Origin: Streptomyces sp. SKN60
GTDB lineage: Bacteria; Actinomycetota; Actinomycetes; Streptomycetales; Streptomycetaceae
NCBI RefSeq assembly: GCF_026236535.1
Contig: NZ_JAHTMW010000025.1
Coordinates: forward strand, 1-64,000
Length of the DNA stretch: 64,000 bases
Direction: 5' to 3'
The notes beneath the pieces were generated by a model. That model saw only the letters and a list, made by a program, of their open reading frames with translations. It was not told where the DNA came from and searched no databases. Position numbers and translations under genes: made by a program. Each line of letters begins with the position of its first letter. Positions within the stretch are counted from its first letter, which is position 1. Positions 56,633 through 64,000 of the stretch are shown here, one piece after another.

Positions 56633-56648
56633 TCCTCCGAGCCCCGCT

Positions 56649-56697
56649 GAAGCGGCCCCGTTCCTCGCAGAGCCAGTGCGAGGAGCGGGGCCGCTTC
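56649..56697. terminator. Strong terminator after rodlin
   Basis: A 21-base perfect stem, with GAAGCGGCCCCGTTCCTCGC on the left and its complement on the right, has a seven-base loop and starts 17 bases after the rodlin stop. Confidence 0.93.
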
Positions 56698-56820
56698 GCC
56701 GTCATCCCTGCCCCGTCCGCGCCCGGCCCACCCATGGCGTACGGGCGGACTCGGCGGGGCGGTGCCGCCGGGCGGTGTTTCCCCGCCCGCCCGCCGCCCC
56801 GGGTGCGCGAGGATGGGGCC

Positions 56821-58848
<2,028 letters not shown>

Positions 58849-58878
58849 CGCAGCTGTGGAAGCGGAAGGGCGTCCGCG

Positions 58879-58917
58879 TCACTTGTAGAGCTCACTTGCA
58901 GAGCTCACTTGCAGAGC
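58879..58917. repeat. 13-base tandem repeat at the end of the LCP gene
   Basis: TCACTTG[T/C]AGAGC occurs three times without gaps. The last unit on this map holds the LCP stop codon and its last codons (read leftward as GCTC-TGC-AAG-TGA). The two further copies lie just beyond the stop. The unit is not a multiple of three, so an extra copy inside the gene would shift the frame. Confidence 0.85.
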
Positions 58918-59981
58918 AGCGAGGCGCCCTTCACCGGCTTGTAGTCGCCGAGGCCCCGCGGGATCTCGCTGGTCGGCTCCGGCCGGGCCTTCGGCAGCGC
59001 CTTGTCGGCGCGCATCGCCGCGAAGACCTGGTCCGCGTGCTTCTCGTCCCAGGCCAGGGTCGACCCGACGTCCTCGATGTTCGCGTTGAAGCCCGCGACC
59101 GGGACGACCGCGAACTCGGTACGGGCCGGGGTGAGGTTCTTCAGCCGGCCGGCGAGCGCGACCAGCTCGGTGACCGAGATCCCGCGCTCCGCCTTGCCCT
59201 TGCCGCGCACCGTCGAGGCGAAGGCCTTCAGCGCCTTCGGGCTCTTGAGCAGCCCGTCGCGCAGGCTGCGGTGCAGGTTGGCGATGAACAGCTGCTGCTT
59301 CTGGATGCGCCCGAAGTCCATCTTGCCGTCCGCCCGGCGCGAGCGGACGTACTGCAGCGCCTCGCCGCCCCGCACCGACTTCGAGCCGGCCTTCAGGTCG
59401 AGCCCGGTCACCGGGTCCTTGAGCCGCTGCTTCGTACAGATGGGGGTGCCCTTGTCGAAGACGTTCACGGTGTCCATGAAGCGGCGGAAGTCGATCTCCA
59501 GATAGCGGTGGACCGGAACCCCGGTCATCGCCTCGACGGTCTCGATCGTGAAGGCCGAACCGCCCTCCGCCCAGGCCGCGTTGATCTTCGCCGGGTGGGC
59601 CTCGTGCTGCTCGCCGGTCCGCCGGTCGACATGCCCGTCGGGGAACTCGGTGAGCGAGTCGCGCGGCAGGCTGACCACGCTCACCCGGTCGTTCTTCGCC
59701 GACACGTGGACCAGCATGATCACGTCGGTGCAGGCGCACTCGCGGCTGCCGAGCCGGTACTTCTTCTTCTCGGCGGCGGTCACCGCCTTGCGGCCGTCGA
59801 CGCCGACCACCAGCAGGTTCAGGCCCTTCTTCGGCGAGGGCAGATCCGACGGCGCCGCGGCGAGGACGCCGGTGCCGAGCGCGACCAGGGCGGTGGACAG
59901 GAGCAGCGTACGTCTCCGGCGCGGGCGCGGGCGTGGGCCGAGGCCGGGGCCGGGGCGCCGGAGGTTGTGGGGGGAATTCAT
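58905..59981 (-). CDS. LCP (LytR-CpsA-Psr) family protein
   Basis: This 358-residue protein has a signal anchor (about 22-45, RRRRTLLLSTALVALGTGVL) and an outside LCP domain (about 52-270). VVGVDGRKA, MLVHVSAKNDRVSVVSLPRDS with the phosphate-binding Arg, and YVRSRRADGKMDFGRIQKQQ with further Arg are the catalytic segments. LCP enzymes attach teichoic acids or other glycopolymers from lipid carriers to peptidoglycan. No LytR_C tail is present. Two paired cysteines (near 83 and 186) may form a disulfide. ATG start. It is the last leftward gene before the surface cluster. Confidence 0.9.
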   Translation of the reverse strand: MNSPHNLRRPGPGLGPRPRPRRRRTLLLSTALVALGTGVLAAAPSDLPSPKKGLNLLVVGVDGRKAVTAAEKKKYRLGSRECACTDVIMLVHVSAKNDRVSVVSLPRDSLTEFPDGHVDRRTGEQHEAHPAKINAAWAEGGSAFTIETVEAMTGVPVHRYLEIDFRRFMDTVNVFDKGTPICTKQRLKDPVTGLDLKAGSKSVRGGEALQYVRSRRADGKMDFGRIQKQQLFIANLHRSLRDGLLKSPKALKAFASTVRGKGKAERGISVTELVALAGRLKNLTPARTEFAVVPVAGFNANIEDVGSTLAWDEKHADQVFAAMRADKALPKARPEPTSEIPRGLGDYKPVKGASLLCK

Positions 59982-60099
59982 GGCGGAACGTTAATTCGGG
60001 CACACTCGCACACAGGTGCGCGACGCGACATCGGCAGTTCGAATCACCCGCCTGCGACGGCTGTGTCATGATGCCGGAACACCGGTGAAAGGAGCGAAT

Positions 60100-60300
60100 A
60101 TGGCCCCCGATCCAGGGAAATGGGAGCGCATGGCCTTCATTCCGAAGAGCCGTTATGTTCCCGACCCGCCGCCCGAGCGGGAGCCCTTCCCGCTCTATTC
60201 CTCCCTGGCCCGCCAGTGGGAACAGGCAGGCCGGGTGGTGCCCGGAGTGCCGGACCGGGAGTGGGAGCGGCTGATGAGAACACCTATTTGGCCGCGTTGA
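60100..60300 (+). CDS. Hypothetical small protein
   Basis: This 66-residue protein (MAPDPGKWERMAFIPKSRYV at the start, then PLYSSLARQWEQAGRVVPGV, and WERLMRTPIWPR at the end) is rich in Pro, Arg and Trp, with no signal or membrane helix. AAAGGAG six bases before the ATG is an excellent ribosome site, which supports the gene. I do not recognise a family. It lies between the LCP and chaplin genes on the chaplin strand. Confidence 0.65.
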   Translation: MAPDPGKWERMAFIPKSRYVPDPPPEREPFPLYSSLARQWEQAGRVVPGVPDREWERLMRTPIWPR

Positions 60301-60373
60301 CCATTCGGGTGCGCGGCAATGGGGTGAAGGGGGCCGGTCGGACCATCCGACGGTTTCCTTTTCGTGGCAGGGT

Positions 60374-60379
60374 CGTTGA
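60374..60379 (+). promoter_or_regulatory. Possible BldN-type -10 element before the chaplin gene
   Basis: CGTTGA is an exact match to the sigma-BldN -10 hexamer, 90 bases before the chaplin ATG. The -35 position sixteen bases upstream reads GGTTTC, a poor match to CGTAAC. The call rests on the hexamer and the family's known regulation. Confidence 0.35.
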
Positions 60380-60469
60380 GAACCGTGCAGTGGAAGGCGG
60401 GAGTCCGCAGGGCTCCCGTAATCGCGAAAGCCGTGAATTCTCTTCCGCCGCAGAAAGGATCCAGACGAA

Positions 60470-60703
60470 ATGAAGTGCAAGAAGGCCGCGGTCGCCGTTG
60501 CCGGTCTGCTCATGGCCCTGGGTGCCGCCGCTCCCGCGATGGCCGACTCGCACGCCGAGGGCTTCGCCGTCGGCTCGCCCGGCGTCCTGTCCGGCAACGT
60601 GATCCAGGCGCCGATCCACATCCCGATCAACGTCTGCGGCAACAGCGTGAACATCATCGGCCTGTTCAACCCGGCCTTCGGCAACGTCTGCGTCAACCAC
60701 TGA
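60470..60703 (+). CDS. Short chaplin
   Basis: This 77-residue protein has a signal peptide (about 1-25; KKAAVAVAGLLMALGAAAPA, ending MAD or ADS). A single chaplin domain of about 50 residues follows: AEGFAVGSPGVLSGNVIQ, IHIPINVCGNSVNIIGLFNP, FGNVCVNH. Two cysteines form the loop typical of short chaplins. There is no sorting signal, so it is of the ChpD-H class, which coats aerial hyphae and spores after secretion by forming amyloid fibrils. GGATCCAGACGAA precedes the ATG. Confidence 0.93.
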   Translation: MKCKKAAVAVAGLLMALGAAAPAMADSHAEGFAVGSPGVLSGNVIQAPIHIPINVCGNSVNIIGLFNPAFGNVCVNH

Positions 60704-60724
60704 CGTAACGGCTCCGAAGGTTCC

Positions 60725-60767
60725 GGCCGGCCCCGGGGCGTGTCCACCACACGCCCCGGGGCCGGCC
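60725..60767. terminator. Terminator after the chaplin gene
   Basis: A 19-base perfect stem starting GGCCGGCCCCGGGGCGTGT with a five-base loop lies between the chaplin gene and the convergent oxidoreductase gene. Confidence 0.92.
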
Positions 60768-60787
60768 TTCGCCGTACCTGACAGGCC

Positions 60788-62095
60788 TCAGGACGCCGGC
60801 GCGGTCACCCGCTCCTCGCCCGTACGGGGCCGGCCCACGGTCCCGCCCCCTGCGCCCCGCCCGGCACCGGCCCGCAGCCGCTGCCGTACGCCCTTCACCA
60901 GCCGCCCCGCCGTGTAGTCCGCGCCGAACACGAAGCGCATCGACGGCCCGTACGAGGGGGCTGTGAGCAGTCCGGCGAGGAACAGGCCCGGCCGGGACGA
61001 CTCGAACAGCGCGCCCACCTCCGGCGCCCCGCCCGCCCCGGCCGCGCCCGACCCACCGGCACCCACCCGGCGCAGCCCGTCGCGCAGTTCGGGCGCGAGC
61101 ACGTCGGCCCGGTCCAGGCTGGGCACGAAGCCGGTCGCCGCGATGACATGGTCGGTCTCCACGACCTCCGCGGCCCCGTCCGGGCCGGTCACGTCGAGCC
61201 GCAGCCGGTCGTCCGCGGTGACCGTCGCGCACGTCGCCCACCGCCCGAGCCGCACGTCCTTCACCTCGGCGAACCGCTCGCGCAGCCACCAGGCGCCGGC
61301 CGGGCCGAGCGCCGAGTCGAAGATCCGCTCGCGGGTGGCGGCGGGCAGCCGCCGGAAGATCCCCGGGGTGTCCGCGTACAGCTTGTTCTGCCAGCCGCAG
61401 CCGAGCCCGGTGTGCGGGGCGCGCAGCGAACGCCAGGCGCCGCGGTCGAGCGCCGGCGGCACAGTGTTCCAGTTCAGCCGGTCGGAGCGGGCCAGGACCC
61501 GTACGTGCGCGGCGCCCTGTTCGACGAGGATCGCCGCGGACTCCAGAGCGGCCTGCCCGGCGCCGATCACGGTGACGTCCTTGCCGGTGAAGCCGTCGAG
61601 CTCGCCGTGGTGGCTGGAGTGGGTGACGTAACGCCGGGGCAGCCCGCGCAGCGGCCCGGGGATCTCCATGAAGGGCAGCACGCCGACCGCGAGCGCCACC
61701 GTCCGGGCCCGGACCGTCTCGCCGTCCTCGGCGGTCACCGCGTACCCGCCGCAGGCCGTGTCCGGTGCCACCGTGGTGACCAGGCGCTCGTCGAGCGCGG
61801 GCACGGCCTGCCGGGCGAACCAGTCGCCGTACGCGGCGAAGAAGCCGACCGGCAGCGGCACCCCGTGCTCGGCGCGCACGCCCCGGGTGGCCGCGTAGGC
61901 GTCGAGCCCGTAGACGCCCTGCGGGTCGGAGAGATGGGAGGCCCACGGCTCGGACTTCAGGTACATCCCCGAGGGCATGGCGTGCCAGGACTCCATGGTG
62001 CGGCCGAAGATCCGCAGGTCCAGGCCGTGCGCCGCCGCATGGGCGGCGACGGAGAGCCCGTAGGGGCCCGCTCCCACAATCACCAGGTCGTACAT
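60788..62095 (-). CDS. FAD/NAD(P)-dependent oxidoreductase
   Basis: This 435-residue flavoprotein has two Rossmann motifs: GAGPYGLSVAAHA at about 8-20 for FAD and VIGAGQAALESAAILVE near 173 for NAD(P)H. HVIAATGF near 320 is the ATG-type motif. The pattern MYLKSEPWASHLSDPQGVYG and the general layout resemble lysine/ornithine N-hydroxylase-like and FAD monooxygenase families of natural-product and surface-polymer loci. An Arg/Gly-rich tail ends it. The ATP-grasp gene is 58 bases upstream in the same direction, so the two are probably one operon. Substrate unknown. Confidence 0.85.
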   Translation of the reverse strand: MYDLVIVGAGPYGLSVAAHAAAHGLDLRIFGRTMESWHAMPSGMYLKSEPWASHLSDPQGVYGLDAYAATRGVRAEHGVPLPVGFFAAYGDWFARQAVPALDERLVTTVAPDTACGGYAVTAEDGETVRARTVALAVGVLPFMEIPGPLRGLPRRYVTHSSHHGELDGFTGKDVTVIGAGQAALESAAILVEQGAAHVRVLARSDRLNWNTVPPALDRGAWRSLRAPHTGLGCGWQNKLYADTPGIFRRLPAATRERIFDSALGPAGAWWLRERFAEVKDVRLGRWATCATVTADDRLRLDVTGPDGAAEVVETDHVIAATGFVPSLDRADVLAPELRDGLRRVGAGGSGAAGAGGAPEVGALFESSRPGLFLAGLLTAPSYGPSMRFVFGADYTAGRLVKGVRQRLRAGAGRGAGGGTVGRPRTGEERVTAPAS

Positions 62096-62153
62096 CGTGC
62101 GTTCCGCCTTCGAAGTCGTCGTCGTTCTCGCGGGTCTGATGGGGTGTCGGGGG

Positions 62154-63494
62154 TCATCGCCGGGTCACCCGGCCGGTGGAGGAGGTACGGGCCGAGGGCT
62201 GCGGCGGTACGAGGGCCGGCCGCCGCAGGATGCGCGGCCCGCCCCGGAGCAGCCGACGCAGCGCCGGCAGGGCCTTGCGCAGGGCGTGCGCGAGCCAGGC
62301 CCGCAGCATCGCGAGGGCCGGCCGGAGGTCGTCGGCGGCGAACCAGGCCGCCTCGCGGCCACCGCCCGTGCCGACCGGACCCGCCGGCTCGGGCGTGTAC
62401 CGGCGGCGCGGCGAGACCAGGTACGACAGAGCGGCGTAGTTCTCGACGACGAAGCGGCGCCCGTACGAGGGCAGGTGCGCCGGCACCGGCCGGCCGGTGA
62501 GGTCCAGATGCATGGCCCGCACCACGTCGAGCCCGTCCCGGTCGGCGAACAGCCGGAACTGGGCGCCGGGCCGCGGATTGAAGTCGAGCAGGTGGTACGC
62601 GCCGGTGTCCCGGTCCAGCCGGAAGTCGAGGTCGCACACGCCCCGGTAGCCGAGCGCGCCGAGCAGCTCCCGGGCCGCCGTGTCGACCGCCGGGTTCGCG
62701 GTCCACCGGCCGACCGCCGTGAGCCCGGCGCCGTCCGGCCAGGAGCGCTCCTTGCGGCCGGTGGCGCCGGTCGCGCAGCCGCCGGCGGAGTCCACGTACC
62801 CGTGGAAGAACCAGTCGAGGTCCCGCCCGGCCGGCAGCAGCTCCTGCAGCAGCAGCCGGCTGCCGGCCTGCGGGGTGCGGGCGTAGAGCTCGCGGACCTC
62901 GGCGAGCGAGCCGAGGATCGTGGTGCTGCGCAGGCCGCCGCCGGCCGGCAGCAGCCAGGGGCGGCTCCACTTGGCGATCACCGGAAGTCCGAGCGACCAG
63001 GCCATGGCGGCGGCCTCGTCGGCGCCGGTGGGGAGTTCGGTACGGGGGTGGGGGAGGCCCAGGGCCCGGCAGGTCTCGGCGAGCTGGGCCTTGTCGGCGA
63101 CCCGGGCGAGCTGCTCGGGCGACTGGTCGGGCAGCAGGAAGCGGCCCCCCAGCTCGGGCCGGCACTCGGCGAGAAGCAGCGCGGTGATGTCGTCGAGGGG
63201 CACGAGCAGCGCGGGAGGTGACGTGCCGTCGGTCCGATCGACATCGGGAGGGAGCCCGTCCGCGATGCGGTGCAGCAGCCGGGTGAGCTCGGCGGGGGAG
63301 GGCTCGTCGGGGCGGCGGTGCGCGCCCCGGAGGTAGCGGGAGCGGACGACCGGACTGTCCGGCGACTCGACCACCGCGTGGACCGCGATGCCCGCTCGCC
63401 CCAGGGAGCGCACGGCGCCGAGCGTGCCGTGGTGAAAGGGGTTCGCGTCGAGCCGCACAAGGACCGCGGGGACACGGGTGTCAAAACTCGGCAC
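62154..63494 (-). CDS. ATP-grasp carboxylate ligase
   Basis: This 446-residue protein has the ATP-grasp fold. A pre-ATP-grasp domain (about 10-125; VLVRLDANPFHHGTLGAVRS) precedes the ATP-binding part (about 130-350). LADKA-type VADKAQLAETCRALGLPHP, LLLQELLPAGRD and LLDFNPRPG (metal-binding acid) are visible. Such enzymes couple ATP to join a carboxylate with an amine or thiol via an acyl phosphate. Basic residues dominate the C-terminus. GTG start. It precedes the FAD oxidoreductase gene, suggesting joint modification of a small amino-acid-like compound or polymer. Confidence 0.82.
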   Translation of the reverse strand: MPSFDTRVPAVLVRLDANPFHHGTLGAVRSLGRAGIAVHAVVESPDSPVVRSRYLRGAHRRPDEPSPAELTRLLHRIADGLPPDVDRTDGTSPPALLVPLDDITALLLAECRPELGGRFLLPDQSPEQLARVADKAQLAETCRALGLPHPRTELPTGADEAAAMAWSLGLPVIAKWSRPWLLPAGGGLRSTTILGSLAEVRELYARTPQAGSRLLLQELLPAGRDLDWFFHGYVDSAGGCATGATGRKERSWPDGAGLTAVGRWTANPAVDTAARELLGALGYRGVCDLDFRLDRDTGAYHLLDFNPRPGAQFRLFADRDGLDVVRAMHLDLTGRPVPAHLPSYGRRFVVENYAALSYLVSPRRRYTPEPAGPVGTGGGREAAWFAADDLRPALAMLRAWLAHALRKALPALRRLLRGGPRILRRPALVPPQPSARTSSTGRVTRR

Positions 63495-63653
63495 GGCATT
63501 CCTTCGTCTCGGGGGCCCAATCGGGCGATGAGGAATCCTCTAACGGACTATTGAGCGGATCGGAGCGGAGTTCTCGGTCGGCGCATTAGGAATACATTCG
63601 GAAGATCCGACTGACGGTCCATCACGCGGCGTGCGAGCGAAGGAGAAGCTGCC

Positions 63654-64000
63654 ATGGTCAACCGAAACCGCAGAACTTCGAGGGTGTGGCTGGGGGTGTT
63701 CACCGCCGGTCTCCTTGCGTCAGGTTCTGTCGTGCTGTCGTCCCCCGCTCACGCTCACTCCGCCGCATCCGTAACGACCCGGGACCCCCAACCGACTCTC
63801 TCCAGCGCCATGGGAGCGTTCCTCGAATCGGGACCTGTCGGAGTCGCCCGCATCGCCCAGCTGCAGCGCTGGCTCGGCGGGCACGAACTCCGGGTCGGGC
63901 ACACCTACCTGCCCGGCGACCTCTGGTCGAACATCGAGGGCCCGCCCGGCTTCCTCGACTCCTGGGCGGCCTGGCGCAACGAGCGCGCCGACCGGATGTT
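63654..64000 (+). CDS. Secreted glycoside hydrolase, probable GH26 (partial)
   Basis: The gene runs off the right edge; 115 complete codons are seen. The signal peptide (about 1-36; RTSRVWLGVFTAGLLASGSV, ending AHA) is followed by SSAMGAFLESGPVGVARIAQ, WLGGHELRVGHTYLPGDLWS and EGPPGFLDSWAAW. This opening resembles actinobacterial GH26-type beta-mannanase-like proteins, in which a GAFLGSGPxGV start and a VGHTYLP strand occur. The catalytic glutamates would lie beyond the window, so the assignment is tentative. AGGAGAAG lies eight bases before the ATG. It is divergent from the ATP-grasp gene. Confidence 0.6.
   Translation, partial: MVNRNRRTSRVWLGVFTAGLLASGSVVLSSPAHAHSAASVTTRDPQPTLSSAMGAFLESGPVGVARIAQLQRWLGGHELRVGHTYLPGDLWSNIEGPPGFLDSWAAWRNERADRM

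Overview
The window is very GC-rich DNA with GTG, TTG and ATG starts, strong G+C hairpin terminators, MarR/TetR/DeoR/ECF regulators, mycothiol metabolism (mca), a chaplin, a rodlin, acyl-CoA carboxylase genes and hutH. This points clearly to a Streptomyces chromosome, in the conserved core rather than the arms. From memory, the gene order resembles the S. coelicolor regions accA2-pccE-pccB-birA-cya-hutH and msrA-metB-ilvA-greA-mca, with accessory genes inserted between them. No tRNA, rRNA, CRISPR, insertion sequence or phage gene was recognised.

Layout. 0.2-5.2 kb: purine nucleoside phosphorylase, gamma-glutamylcyclotransferase-like protein, an LpdA-type flavoprotein, and DeoR and TetR regulators. 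5.3-11.7 kb: an acyl-CoA carboxylase block (biotinylated alpha subunit, epsilon and beta subunits, and the biotin ligase that modifies it), interrupted by maf and the tiny membrane gene mmpA. 11.8-16.9 kb: class III adenylate cyclase, enoyl-CoA hydratase, GAF-GGDEF diguanylate cyclase and a secreted S1 protease. 17.2-26.6 kb: an accessory region with a DUF4157 (eCIS core) modular protein, an MFS/DinB pair under a divergent ArsR-like regulator, and a membrane-protein/STAND-NTPase pair. 26.8-34.7 kb: hutH, a mini LAETG surface protein, an L,D-transpeptidase, an alcohol dehydrogenase with its divergent regulator, an ECF41 sigma factor and a frameshifted small membrane gene. 34.7-40.9 kb: msrA, metB, a sigma-like/membrane protein pair, MarR and ilvA. 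40.9-43.2 kb: a second DUF4157 protein sharing its N-terminal third with the first but carrying an unrelated C-terminus. 43.4-52.7 kb: a DrrAB-type exporter, twin Ser/Thr kinases with propeller sensors, greA, a DUF4307 gene and mca. 52.7-64 kb: a large STAND-TPR protein, rodlin, a DUF255 thioredoxin-like protein, an LCP protein, a short chaplin, an FAD oxidoreductase, an ATP-grasp enzyme and the start of a probable GH26 glycosidase.

Themes. The carboxylase subunits and their biotin ligase form a working unit that makes methylmalonyl-CoA or malonyl-CoA. Several genes concern aerial growth and the cell surface (mmpA, rodlin, chaplin, LAETG protein, L,D-transpeptidase, LCP). Two genes carry the rare leucine codon TTA: mmpA, and the second Ser/Thr kinase. 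This makes them candidates for control by bldA tRNA. A sigma-BldN-like promoter precedes the rodlin gene. The least explained material is the pair of DUF4157 modular proteins and the STAND/membrane pair with a shared short motif.
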